Positions 37,174 through 46,132 of a stretch of 64,000 nt of DNA are shown in pieces. The stretch's first letter is position 1; the number at the start of each line of letters is the position of its first letter. This stretch comes from Legionella parisiensis (GTDB lineage: Bacteria; Pseudomonadota; Gammaproteobacteria; Legionellales; Legionellaceae): the NCBI RefSeq assembly GCF_001467945.1, contig NZ_LNYQ01000013.1, forward strand, positions 62,001-126,000, given 5' to 3'. The notes under the pieces were generated by a model, which did no database searches, had not been told where the DNA came from, and saw only the letters and a program-made list of their open reading frames with translations. Position numbers and translations under genes: made by a program.

Positions 37174-38050
37174 TCAGGTAGTTCAATCTTCTTCAGCTGC
37201 TTGGCGTGATTACCTTCAGTTATGTAAGCCGCGAGTAGTATTACTCATGTTATTGACTGTAGTTGTCGGAATGTATTTGGCAACACCAGGTTGGGTTAGG
37301 CTGTCTTTATTGCTTTTTTCATTAATCGGAATCGGATTATGCGCAGGAAGTGCTGCTGCAATTAATCATTTGGTGGATAAACGAATCGATGCCATTATGG
37401 CCAGAACCAAAAAAAGACCTGTTGCCAGTGGCCAGGTTTCCGTGCGTCAAGCTTTATTGTTTGCTTTAATTATAGGAACTCTGGGACTTACTGTTTTAGT
37501 CGTTTTTGTTAATCAATTAACTGCGGTGCTGACTTTCGTTACATTGATCGGCTATGCAGGTATTTATACAGGCTATTTAAAAAGAGCTACGTCACAAAAT
37601 ATAGTCATAGGTGGCTTGGCCGGGGCTGCACCCCCATTGCTTGGTTGGACCGCGGTGACTAATCAGTTGGATCCTCAAGCTTTATTGCTGGTATTAATTA
37701 TCTTTATTTGGACGCCACCTCATTTTTGGGCTTTGGCTATTTATCGCTACGAAGAGTATCAGCATGCACAAATTCCAATGTTGCCCGTAACCCATGGTAT
37801 TGCGTTTACTAAATTGAATATTTATTTATATACCATTCTATTACTGGTAGTCAGTGTATTGCCGTTTGTTATCGGTATGAGTGGTTTATTTTATTTAATT
37901 GGTGCGTTAGTGCTTGGTACCAGATTTTTATTTTGGTCGCATAAGCTCTATCGGACAGACAAGCCTGTGGTTGCAATGCAAACATTCAGATTTTCAATAG
38001 TGTATTTGATGTTATTGTTTGTTTTTTTATTGATTGATCATTATTTATAA
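37160..38050 (+). CDS. ctaB: Protoheme IX farnesyltransferase (COX10/CtaB)
   Basis: This 296-residue prenyltransferase of the UbiA superfamily converts haem B to haem O. It has nine predicted membrane helices, the first Asp-rich site [23 protein letters not shown] and the second [30 protein letters not shown]. Its product feeds the haem A synthase encoded just upstream. It is coupled to that gene by a 14-base overlap. Confidence 0.96.
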   Translation: MMHADQVVQSSSAAWRDYLQLCKPRVVLLMLLTVVVGMYLATPGWVRLSLLLFSLIGIGLCAGSAAAINHLVDKRIDAIMARTKKRPVASGQVSVRQALLFALIIGTLGLTVLVVFVNQLTAVLTFVTLIGYAGIYTGYLKRATSQNIVIGGLAGAAPPLLGWTAVTNQLDPQALLLVLIIFIWTPPHFWALAIYRYEEYQHAQIPMLPVTHGIAFTKLNIYLYTILLLVVSVLPFVIGMSGLFYLIGALVLGTRFLFWSHKLYRTDKPVVAMQTFRFSIVYLMLLFVFLLIDHYL

Positions 38051-38152
38051 GGAATCGGTATCGAATAAGCTCACAGGAACAATGTGAGTCGATATTCTTG
38101 CGAAAAACGATTTGTGAGACTTATTTCATATCCGTTCCTCTGAGGAGGCTAA

Positions 38153-38794
38153 ATGAGTTTAAAGGCTAAAAGCGTTACCTTTACAGTGGTTATTTTGTTA
38201 GCTCTTGCGGGATTATTTTCGGGAATTTTTGTAGGACAACATGTCCATTTTAAGAAAAAAATCGATGATTCGACTTTTCATGGTACCTATCTTGAAAATC
38301 CACGGCCGGTTAATCAATTCAGTTTGACAGGAATTGATGCCAAATCATTTGATAACAAGAGCTTAAAAGGAAAATGGACTGTACTCTTTTTTGGTTTTAC
38401 GAGCTGTGGTTATGTTTGCCCAACTACCATGGCAGAGTTAACAAAAATGTATCACCTCCTTGAAGATAAAGGTGTAAAGAATTTACCTCGCGTCGTGATG
38501 ATATCAATCGATCCAGAACGGGATAACCAGGAGAAATTAAGCAGTTATGTAACTTCATTCCACCCTGATTTTTACGGAGCCCGAGGAGATGAAGAATCCA
38601 TTAAATTGATGACTCGGGAGATGGGTATTGCTTATGCTAAGGTAATTGAGAAAGGCAATGATTCAAAAAATTATGATATCCAGCATAGCGGTGCTTTAAT
38701 GCTATTTAACCCTCAAGGGGAGCTAAATGCATTTTTTACTACTCCACATCATGCTGATTTATTAGCGAAGGATTACCTGTTATTGGTTTCTTGA
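38153..38794 (+). CDS. SCO1/SenC copper chaperone
   Basis: This 213-residue protein is anchored by one N-terminal helix (about 10-27) and has a periplasmic thioredoxin fold. The copper site is complete: FTSCGYVCPTTM (CxxxC) and the distal His in DIQHSGALMLF. It loads the CuA centre of cytochrome c oxidase subunit II. GAGGAGG precedes the ATG. It closes the assembly cluster, 102 bases after COX10. Confidence 0.94.
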   Translation: MSLKAKSVTFTVVILLALAGLFSGIFVGQHVHFKKKIDDSTFHGTYLENPRPVNQFSLTGIDAKSFDNKSLKGKWTVLFFGFTSCGYVCPTTMAELTKMYHLLEDKGVKNLPRVVMISIDPERDNQEKLSSYVTSFHPDFYGARGDEESIKLMTREMGIAYAKVIEKGNDSKNYDIQHSGALMLFNPQGELNAFFTTPHHADLLAKDYLLLVS

Positions 38795-38950
38795 TGCAGA
38801 GGATTATTTATAAATATATTTTCGTTTTTTCCAATGTGATTTTCCATTTTTTAGACTAGGCTTTATTTATAAGAACCAGTTGTAAATAAGGTTTTCGTTG
38901 TCCAGGAATTTCTAATAATAAAAATAAAAAAGTTGAGGAATGCGTTTTTC

Positions 38951-39859
38951 ATGAAAATTGCAATTTTGGCCACCAACCCACATTTGTACTCTCACAAGCG
39001 TCTTAAAGAAGAGGGGGAGGCTGCTGGTCATGAAATTAGAATTATTAATCATTTATATTGTTATATGAACGTCGCTGCCTCTTGCCCTAAAGTTCATTAT
39101 CGGGGTGGAGCCCCTTTGCCTCATTTCGATGCCGTAATTCCAAGAATTGGTGCCTCAAATACTTATTATGGAACCGCAGTGTTACGCCATATGGAAACGA
39201 TGGGCATGTATCCTTTAAATGAATCTTTAGCGATTGCCCGTTCTCGAGATAAATTCCGTTCTTTGCAGCTCTTAGCCCGCAAAGGCATTCCGATGCCTTT
39301 AACCAGCTTTGCTCAATCACCTGATGATACTGAGGATTTGGTACGCATGGTTGGAGGTGCGCCTTTAGTCATTAAGTTACTGGAAGGAACACAAGGCAAA
39401 GGGGTAATTCTTGCAGATAGTCATCAATCAGCGGTGAGTATTATTAACGCGTTTAAAGAAATGCATGCCAATATTTTAGTGCAGGAATTTATTGAGGAAT
39501 CTCGCGGAGTCGATATCCGTTGCTTTGTTGTGGGGGATAAGGTAGTGGCTGCCGTGAAACGTCAAGCAAAAGAAGGAGAATTTCGAGCCAATGTCCACCA
39601 GGGTGGAAGGGCACTTAAAGTAAAACTATCGCCACAAGAGCGTGCCATTGCTATAAGTGCTGCTAAAACAATGGGCTTAAGGGTTGCTGGTGTGGATTTA
39701 ATTCGCTCGAATCATGGGCCTTTGGTTTTGGAAATTAATTCTTCACCTGGACTTGAAGGGGTTGAAAAGGCTACTGGTATTAATATCGCTGGAAAAATTA
39801 TTGAATATATTGAGAAGCATGCTAAACCGATTAGCGTCAATGATCGATTCCATGGTTAA
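38951..39859 (+). CDS. rimK: RimK family alpha-L-glutamate ligase
   Basis: This 302-residue ATP-grasp ligase adds glutamates to the C-terminus of ribosomal protein S6. Landmarks are [34 protein letters not shown] (ATP-grasp loop), [19 protein letters not shown] and [14 protein letters not shown] with the metal-binding Glu/Asn. The ATG at 38951 fits the family start ([10 protein letters not shown]); the frame could begin at TTG 38933 but that is less likely. It is transcribed alone. Confidence 0.92.
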   Translation: MKIAILATNPHLYSHKRLKEEGEAAGHEIRIINHLYCYMNVAASCPKVHYRGGAPLPHFDAVIPRIGASNTYYGTAVLRHMETMGMYPLNESLAIARSRDKFRSLQLLARKGIPMPLTSFAQSPDDTEDLVRMVGGAPLVIKLLEGTQGKGVILADSHQSAVSIINAFKEMHANILVQEFIEESRGVDIRCFVVGDKVVAAVKRQAKEGEFRANVHQGGRALKVKLSPQERAIAISAAKTMGLRVAGVDLIRSNHGPLVLEINSSPGLEGVEKATGINIAGKIIEYIEKHAKPISVNDRFHG

Positions 39860-39929
39860 TGCAAAAAGCCCAAATAATAGTCTAACTTAAGACACATGTA
39901 CCCCTGTTGTTTGCAACCGGGAAAAAGAG

Positions 39930-39959
39930 TTTAGCCTGGTTTCAAGTAACCAGGCTAAA
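39930..39959 (-). terminator. Strong hairpin after the MFS exporter gene
   Basis: TTTAGCCTGGTT (39930-39941) and AACCAGGCTAAA (39948-39959) form a perfect 12-bp stem with a 6-base loop, five bases beyond the MFS stop. On the minus strand it is followed by CTCTTTTTC, giving a terminator. It probably also stops plus-strand transcripts from rimK. Confidence 0.75.
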
Positions 39960-39964
39960 ATTGA

Positions 39965-41515
39965 TTAAGCGATGGAACCATTGCGCTTAACATTGTTAAG
40001 TGTATTTACTTGAATTCTGCTTTCGGCACGTTTACCTCGCCAAACTACTACGAAAGCAATGAGCGAAGAAATAAATAAAAACCCCATCACCCCAATAAAA
40101 CCATTCATGAATATTTTATTAAACAATTGATGAGTTAAATCATTTTCGGGAAGTTGTAGTGAATGAGTAGGATTAGCGATGAAATCCATTAAAGTTGATG
40201 TTTGTGTTTCATTTAATCCTATTGATTTGGAGAGTACATTATCAGTTATAAAATTATAAATAATAATCGCAAGTGTTAAGCCTATAGAGCCGCCGATATT
40301 AAATAAAGTAACCATAGAACCTGTTGCTGCGCTTGCACGCGCGGGACCTACAGCTGTTTGGGCAGCAATAATGGAGACGGTGTTACCCATTGCCCACATG
40401 CTTCCAAGACAAATAAAAGCGAAAATGACATAATAGATGGAGATGTTGCTAGTAAAAAACACTTGTAATAACGCGGCGAAACAAGCCAAGAACAACCCTA
40501 ATAGGATAGTACGTAATAACCCTAGACGACTAATCAGTTTTCCTACAAAGAATGCCATTAGAAAGACAGAGACGGGGATGGCGAATAAAACAAAACCAGA
40601 TAATTCTGCGGATTGGCCTTTGATAATTTGTAAATATTGGGGATCAAAAAATAAAGTAACCGCACTTAGTATTCCCGCTAAAAAGCAGAGAATAGCTCCT
40701 GATGAAAAGAGTAGGATCGAATAATCTTTAAAATCAATAAGTGGATTTGGATGATTCTCTTCGGCTTTAATCAATAAGATAGCTGTGATAATGGCTATTG
40801 CAAAACAGATTAAAGTCAAAGGTGCAGTCCAGCCATAGCTTTGGCTATAAATTAAACCAAGGACTATGCCGCCCATGGTGAATGCAAGTAAAAACATACC
40901 TCTTATATCCAAAGAGAGCTTTTGGGTATTGGTTTGTGATTCGGAAATGGATTTGAAGCAAAATATATAGCCCAATAAGCAGATAGGAATATTAATGAAA
41001 AAAATCCATCTCCATCCCAGATAAGTAACAATGAGTCCGCCTAAAAGAGGGCCTAAGGCCAAGGCAATACCACCTATGCTACCAAACCATGCTACAGCTT
41101 TGCCCCGTTCTTCTTCTGGAAAAAATTGCGGTAGTAACGAAAGACCTAGAGGGAAGATAATTGCAGCTCCGACTCCTTGAAGCAACCGACCCAAAATTAA
41201 CCAATGGATATCGGAAGAAATGCCCGCGATAATGGACGCAATAACAAAAATGCCCCCACCTAGATATAAGCAGCGTCGGCGGCCATATAAATCACCAATG
41301 CCTCCCATAACTGTCGCTAAAACGCATAGCGCTAGAAAGTAAATATTCATCACCCATTGCATTGAGACTAGATTTGCTTGCAGTTCATGTTGTATTGTGG
41401 GGAGGGCAACATTCACGACGGTATAGTCGAGATAACATCCAAAAGAAAGGAGGGCGATTCCAATAAAAGCATACCATTTGTGTTGATAATTATTGACTTT
41501 ACTCGTTATAGACAC
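39965..41515 (-). CDS. MFS drug exporter, DHA2 (EmrB/QacA) type
   Basis: This 516-residue proton-driven exporter has 14 membrane helices. Motif A-like GDLYGRRRCLYLGG follows helix 2, and motif C-like ALGPLLGGLIVTYLGWRWIFFINIP lies in helix 5. The DHA2 group exports amphipathic drugs and secondary metabolites. It is the second gene of the minus-strand arm of the cyclodipeptide locus (153 bases after the TauD-like gene). It most simply serves as product exporter or self-resistance pump. Confidence 0.93.
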   Translation of the reverse strand: MSITSKVNNYQHKWYAFIGIALLSFGCYLDYTVVNVALPTIQHELQANLVSMQWVMNIYFLALCVLATVMGGIGDLYGRRRCLYLGGGIFVIASIIAGISSDIHWLILGRLLQGVGAAIIFPLGLSLLPQFFPEEERGKAVAWFGSIGGIALALGPLLGGLIVTYLGWRWIFFINIPICLLGYIFCFKSISESQTNTQKLSLDIRGMFLLAFTMGGIVLGLIYSQSYGWTAPLTLICFAIAIITAILLIKAEENHPNPLIDFKDYSILLFSSGAILCFLAGILSAVTLFFDPQYLQIIKGQSAELSGFVLFAIPVSVFLMAFFVGKLISRLGLLRTILLGLFLACFAALLQVFFTSNISIYYVIFAFICLGSMWAMGNTVSIIAAQTAVGPARASAATGSMVTLFNIGGSIGLTLAIIIYNFITDNVLSKSIGLNETQTSTLMDFIANPTHSLQLPENDLTHQLFNKIFMNGFIGVMGFLFISSLIAFVVVWRGKRAESRIQVNTLNNVKRNGSIA

Positions 41516-41668
41516 GTTTCATCCTAGTGATTATGTTTAAAAAAAAGCTATAAAAGATAAAATTTAGCCAAAATATGCCGAAAAATTGTAAAGTAATATC
41601 TATTTTAAAACAAGAAATAAAATCCTTTTGATAATAAAATACACACAACATCCTTGTTGTATGCAATT

Positions 41669-42646
41669 TTATCCTGGATAACCTAAAAAGCTAGGAAATG
41701 TATGCTTAATTTGAGGGGTGTTTAACCAAATCCTTAGTAAATAACGAATGGTTTTATTTTCAGGGTGGTCAAAAGTCGTTCTTCCATGGAGAATTTCCTC
41801 ATTATTAATTAAAATAATGCTGCCTGGCTTTACTTTAGTTTCAAATGCAATGTCTTCGCGCAGTGAAATCTGATCAAATAATTCCAGGGCTTCAATTTGT
41901 TGCGGAGTAAAACGTGGAAGCTCCGGGAATTTTTTTTGTGCATCATTATAAAATGGTTGATGATATTGGCAGCGCAATTCTTTGCCATGCATGGCAAAGA
42001 CAGGACTCAAGTCATAAGGCGGAGTACCCGCAGCCTCATTTCCTCGGCGATCAGCATAGAACGGTCGATACAATACCTCAAGAAGATCGGGTCTTATTTT
42101 TTGGATTTCATCATGAACGGTTCGAGAGCTAGCAAGAATTGTATGGCCTCCAACATCAGCAGAGGCAAGACAATACATACCTAGAATGGCTCCTGCATCG
42201 GTATGCATGGGTAAAGCCTCTTTCACATAAGGGCCCCGTGAGTCTCTAGCATCTAAAGTCATTCCTTCAATACTTTTGACATCAAAGATAAGATCGTCAT
42301 TTTTATTTTGAATTAAAGGCGAACCAAAATTCGAGCAAAAGGCTAAGAGAAATTTTTTAATTGCATCTGTGCTGTATTTATCATGCGCAGTGGGCAAACC
42401 GTTTAACGTGATAAATCCGCGAACATAGATTAATGCATGCATGATTTCATCAAATAACGGGCGTAACTTATCCCTTAACTTATTTTTTAGGGTGCTGTCA
42501 TCCCAAGCGACATCACTATTTTCCAATAAGTCCAGAATCTGCAGGATTATTTGTTGTTCAGGTGCAGACAGCTCACGTGAGTTTGCTGGTCCTTCTTTAA
42601 TCTCCTTGCTGTACCATTTTAACGGATTATTCATCTGCTGAGTCAT
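41669..42646 (-). CDS. TauD/TfdA-like Fe(II)/2-oxoglutarate oxygenase
   Basis: This 325-residue oxygenase starts at ATG 42646 with AGGAA six bases upstream. The iron triad is His148 and Asp150 (PMHTDAG) with His287 (EILHGRTTF). The 2-oxoglutarate Arg lies in RYLLR near 301-305. Between them are the double-stranded beta-helix strands. TauD-family enzymes in biosynthetic loci hydroxylate, desaturate or cyclise amino-acid-derived substrates. It is divergent from the cyclodipeptide synthase gene, sharing a 248-base promoter region, so it is likely a tailoring enzyme of that locus. Confidence 0.9.
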   Translation of the reverse strand: MTQQMNNPLKWYSKEIKEGPANSRELSAPEQQIILQILDLLENSDVAWDDSTLKNKLRDKLRPLFDEIMHALIYVRGFITLNGLPTAHDKYSTDAIKKFLLAFCSNFGSPLIQNKNDDLIFDVKSIEGMTLDARDSRGPYVKEALPMHTDAGAILGMYCLASADVGGHTILASSRTVHDEIQKIRPDLLEVLYRPFYADRRGNEAAGTPPYDLSPVFAMHGKELRCQYHQPFYNDAQKKFPELPRFTPQQIEALELFDQISLREDIAFETKVKPGSIILINNEEILHGRTTFDHPENKTIRYLLRIWLNTPQIKHTFPSFLGYPG

Positions 42647-42779
42647 TTTTGTTCCTGATATGTATAGCACTTAAGTTAATCGTTTATTTCGGGCTCATTA
42701 AAAACAAATTTATTGAATTAGTAAATACCAAAATGAATATTTTTAATGTTTAGTGAAAAAAAAATAGTGAAATAGTTCT

Positions 42780-42794
42780 TATAATTGATATAAT
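42780..42794 (+). promoter_or_regulatory. Candidate -10 elements for the cyclodipeptide operon
   Basis: Two perfect overlapping-range TATAAT hexamers occur at 42780-42785 and 42789-42794, about 100 bases before the synthase start. No good -35 hexamer is visible, so an activator may be needed. The 5' untranslated region would be about 95 bases and AT-rich. Confidence 0.3.
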
Positions 42795-42894
42795 CATGCG
42801 CACTCTCAAGTAGTAGACGATTTTATTTATTAAAATTAAAGAGTTAACGAATTTGAGTTGTTTCAACATACATTTTTTCAAGAGGAAGCTATAG

Positions 42895-43641
42895 ATGTTT
42901 TCTGTCGAGCATAAAATTGAGGAACAGTGGATTCCACTCAACACGGAGGAGTTAAACACACATAAAGCGTCATTTAGATATTCCGATCTGGATATCGAAA
43001 GTGAAAATAAGAAAATGAATTTTGAAGGGAAAAAAGCGCTGTTATTTATTAGTGTTGGACAGGCGTATCATGAAAAAGGGAAGTTTCTAGCAACAATTGA
43101 ATTAGTAAATAAACACCCGTTTGCACGCTGTGACATTGTATTAGCTGATACACTGCAAAAGCATAATCATTATGGCAGACTGGGTGAGGAAAAGGCTTAT
43201 GTCTTTGCTAAAGAAGCAGGTGACCTCTGGTTGGAACGAAGTGCTTATGCACTGAGTAAACTTACTATTCCGCATAGTATTATTCGTTGGGACGATTTTC
43301 TATTTCATGAAGAATATGCAGAACTCAAAGAACAAATCCTTGCTGCCTACCATGAAAATGAGGAATATAAAGCTGCTCTTCATACTAATGTGTTGACTTA
43401 TATTGATCGTTTAACTTTGATTAATCCTTCTACAGATACAAGTACGCTATTTAATCATGGACTGAATTATCTTATAGAGGAATGTCCTATTGTAATGCCG
43501 CTCTGGGCAAAAATGGGGTATGACTATATTATTTATCCTAAACCTTTGACTCCGGGCATGGGCAAAACGCGAGAATTATTTGTTACAGATGAATATTCTG
43601 ATAAATGTCAGTGGATTTATCTGCGCTTTAAAAAGAAATAA
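42895..43641 (+). CDS. tRNA-dependent cyclodipeptide synthase, XYP type
   Basis: This 248-residue enzyme of the CDPS family uses two aminoacyl-tRNAs to build a diketopiperazine by ping-pong catalysis. The nucleophilic Ser is Ser53 in LLFISVGQAYHE. The general-base region is NYLIEECP with Tyr192 and Glu196 at the spacing of AlbC Tyr178/Glu182. The later Tyr214-Pro215 (IIYPKP) and Gln at the position three after the catalytic Ser place it in the XYP rather than NYH subfamily. A Rossmann-like strand (CDIVLADT) follows. AGAGGA precedes the ATG. The amino acids used cannot be read off safely. It leads the plus-strand biosynthetic operon. Confidence 0.9.
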   Translation: MFSVEHKIEEQWIPLNTEELNTHKASFRYSDLDIESENKKMNFEGKKALLFISVGQAYHEKGKFLATIELVNKHPFARCDIVLADTLQKHNHYGRLGEEKAYVFAKEAGDLWLERSAYALSKLTIPHSIIRWDDFLFHEEYAELKEQILAAYHENEEYKAALHTNVLTYIDRLTLINPSTDTSTLFNHGLNYLIEECPIVMPLWAKMGYDYIIYPKPLTPGMGKTRELFVTDEYSDKCQWIYLRFKKK

Positions 43642-43652
43642 TCACATCAGGA

Positions 43653-43671
43653 GGCATCCTTTTAGGATGCC
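43653..43671 (+). other. Intercistronic hairpin after the cyclodipeptide synthase gene
   Basis: GGCATCC-TTTTA-GGATGCC is a perfect 7-bp stem in the 92-base gap before the oxygenase gene. A run of seven T follows 17 bases later. It could be a leaky terminator or processing hairpin that sets more synthase than tailoring enzyme. Confidence 0.5.
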
Positions 43672-43733
43672 AAAATGCTAGGAATGCTTTTTTTACAAAA
43701 ATTATTTTTGCCCTGGATCATTAAGGAATTTTT

Positions 43734-44729
43734 ATGATAAAAGTTAGCCAAGTCCCAGTAATTGATGTTTCAGCGTTATTTACTGCTCGTTCAGTACATG
43801 ATTTACGTGCATTAGCTCAGCAGTTCGAAGAAGTATATACTAATATTGGCTTCGCATATATTGTTAATCATGGCATTTCTCCGTATATGTTTGATGTGAT
43901 TTTTGAACAGTCAAAACTGTTCCATCATTTACCTGAAGAAGAAAAATTAAAGATAAAGCAAAATCAATTCTTCCGCGGTTACATGGCTATTAAAGGATCT
44001 CGATTTAAATTATCCACTTTAGGTGAAACCATTATACCCAATCAAAGTGCCGCTTTTATTTTAGGCCATGAAGTATTGGAAACCGATCCAGATTATAAAT
44101 CCGGTATTAACCTTGCAGGACCTAATCAATGGCCTTCAGAGCATTTATTACCGGATTTTAAACATATATTGCTACATTATCGTGAAAACCTTTCCCTTCT
44201 AATACGTAATTTAATTCGTGTTTTTGCGTTATCATTGAATCAGGATTATTATGCTTTAGATAAATTTTTTATCAACCCCACTACTTTTTTACGTCTTCAG
44301 TATTATCCTCCTCAACCCGAAGTAATACCTGAGCATCAATATGGAATTGCTCCCCATACTGATTGGGGGGCGTTGACTTTGTTGGCCCAAGACTCGGTTG
44401 GTGGCTTACAAGTCAAGCAATGTGATGATACTTGGTTAGATGTTCCCCCGTTAGATGGAGCCTTTATTTTAAATACTGGGGATATGATGCATCGTATTAG
44501 TAATGGTAAATATATTTCAACTCCTCATCGAGTTATTAATATTTCAGGAAAAGAAAGATATTCCATTCCATTCTTCTTTGAACCCGATCCTCATGCGGTT
44601 ATTGCACCAGTTAATACTGAGGAAGAACCAATGTTTGCACCTATGGAATATGCTGATTTCTTAATGATGCAAATCAAAAATAATTACAGTATAGGCGCCA
44701 AGGATAAAGAAGCATTAGCAACGGTGTAG
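43734..44729 (+). CDS. IPNS-like Fe(II)/2-oxoglutarate-family oxygenase
   Basis: This 331-residue enzyme belongs to the isopenicillin N synthase/DAOCS/plant 2OG-oxygenase branch. The N-terminal DIOX_N part has VPVIDVSALF and GFAYIVNHGI. The catalytic core has His208 and Asp210 (APHTDWGALTLL), His265 (TPHRVIN) and the RYS motif with Arg275, typical for 2-oxoglutarate binding. Relatives hydroxylate, desaturate or ring-close small molecules. AAGGA precedes the start. It is the second gene of the cyclodipeptide operon. Confidence 0.9.
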   Translation: MIKVSQVPVIDVSALFTARSVHDLRALAQQFEEVYTNIGFAYIVNHGISPYMFDVIFEQSKLFHHLPEEEKLKIKQNQFFRGYMAIKGSRFKLSTLGETIIPNQSAAFILGHEVLETDPDYKSGINLAGPNQWPSEHLLPDFKHILLHYRENLSLLIRNLIRVFALSLNQDYYALDKFFINPTTFLRLQYYPPQPEVIPEHQYGIAPHTDWGALTLLAQDSVGGLQVKQCDDTWLDVPPLDGAFILNTGDMMHRISNGKYISTPHRVINISGKERYSIPFFFEPDPHAVIAPVNTEEEPMFAPMEYADFLMMQIKNNYSIGAKDKEALATV

Positions 44730-44791
44730 ATAAAAATGTTGAATGTTTCAATGGAACAAGGAGGTTATTTATTCAATTTTTTGAGGTTAAT

Positions 44792-46129
44792 ATGTCGAGT
44801 TTATTTTTAAATCAAAATGATCAAACTGTATTGTGTAATCGATTTAATGAATTGATTCAATACGTAAAGGAAAATTTTGAATTTTATAAAAACGCCTATA
44901 AGAATCTTCCTGCTGAAATTACTGACTTAAATGATTTGCATCATTATCCAGCGATTGATAAAAAGTATCAGGGAATTTCTGTTCTCGTTGACGAAGCTCT
45001 TGCTAAAAGACCTCCTGCATATTTTGAAACGAGCGGGACTTCAGGTAATCCCTTTCCTGTGATTCCTGATTTAGGAGCAGATCGTAGTCGTGAATTTGCG
45101 AATTTTATTTATGAATGGCTTGGTTTGGATAAAACTGAAGTTAAGAGTGCGGTCATTGCGTTACCTTTTGAGATGAATCCTATTGGCTTAAAATATTTTG
45201 CAGCATTAAATCAATTAGGGATTATGGCCATTCCAACGGGAGTTAAAACTCATTTATGCTCACCTAGAAAAATGTTGGACATTTTTGCTCGCATGAAGCC
45301 TGAGTTATTAATTGCTCGTCCACTGGAAACACTTCGCTATGCAGAGGCGATGCGCGCTCAAGGTATTGATCCAGTAACTTCCTCAATTAAAAAAATTATT
45401 TTAACTGGGGAAATCATCTCTAAAGCTAAATTTGCCCGTATTAGTAAAATGTATGGTGGAGCAACAGTGCATGGAGTTTATGGCCTAACAGAACTTGATA
45501 GTGGCGGTTTAGTGTCATGCAGTAAGCATCAATATCATTTACCTTCAAAACCTTATTTAGTTATTGAATTATTAGAAGATGATTTTAAGACCCCCATAAA
45601 AAATGAGGGAGAGTTAGGCAATATCGTTTTAACCAACACACATCAAAACTATATGCCGCTGTTACGTTATAAAACCGGCGATTTTGGTAAACTTCAGCAT
45701 GGCTGTGGTTGTGAATACGATACTCCTGTTATCAATGCTATGGGGCGAGCTGCTGATTTAATTCAATGTCAAACTACAGGAAATACAGCTTTTCCAATAG
45801 AAATTGAAAATATTTTATTTCAAAACGATGACATTGCTTGTGATTATCAAATTATTACAAGAAATGGTGCCGTTGAGTTGAGAATTGAATTATTAAACAA
45901 TTTGGATTCAGAACAAGTTGCAGTATTAACTCAACAATTAAAAACAGAAATTTTAAAGCAATTATCTATTGCTGTAGAACATATACATGTCTTTATGCCA
46001 GGTCAATTAGCCAATAAATTAGGGATTGCGAAAACTAAAGCTGGGACTCTTTATGTGTTGGATGGTATGAGTGAAGAAGAGGCTCAAGACCGCCTAGAGT
46101 TAAATTATTGTTGTGAAGAAGGGTTATAA
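44792..46129 (+). CDS. PaaK-like adenylate-forming ligase
   Basis: This 445-residue ANL-superfamily enzyme is closest in pattern to phenylacetate-CoA ligase. The P-loop is FETSGTSGNPFPV (about residues 79-90). The adenine-binding VYGLTELDSGG lies near 230, RYKTGDFG near 290, and a C-terminal lid with KLGIAKTKAGTLY carries a candidate catalytic Lys. It would activate a carboxylic acid as an acyl-AMP and pass it to CoA or directly to an amine. No carrier protein is encoded nearby, favouring CoA or direct amidation. GAGG precedes the start, and the next gene begins 3 bases after its stop. Confidence 0.88.
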   Translation: MSSLFLNQNDQTVLCNRFNELIQYVKENFEFYKNAYKNLPAEITDLNDLHHYPAIDKKYQGISVLVDEALAKRPPAYFETSGTSGNPFPVIPDLGADRSREFANFIYEWLGLDKTEVKSAVIALPFEMNPIGLKYFAALNQLGIMAIPTGVKTHLCSPRKMLDIFARMKPELLIARPLETLRYAEAMRAQGIDPVTSSIKKIILTGEIISKAKFARISKMYGGATVHGVYGLTELDSGGLVSCSKHQYHLPSKPYLVIELLEDDFKTPIKNEGELGNIVLTNTHQNYMPLLRYKTGDFGKLQHGCGCEYDTPVINAMGRAADLIQCQTTGNTAFPIEIENILFQNDDIACDYQIITRNGAVELRIELLNNLDSEQVAVLTQQLKTEILKQLSIAVEHIHVFMPGQLANKLGIAKTKAGTLYVLDGMSEEEAQDRLELNYCCEEGL

Positions 46130-46132
46130 AGA

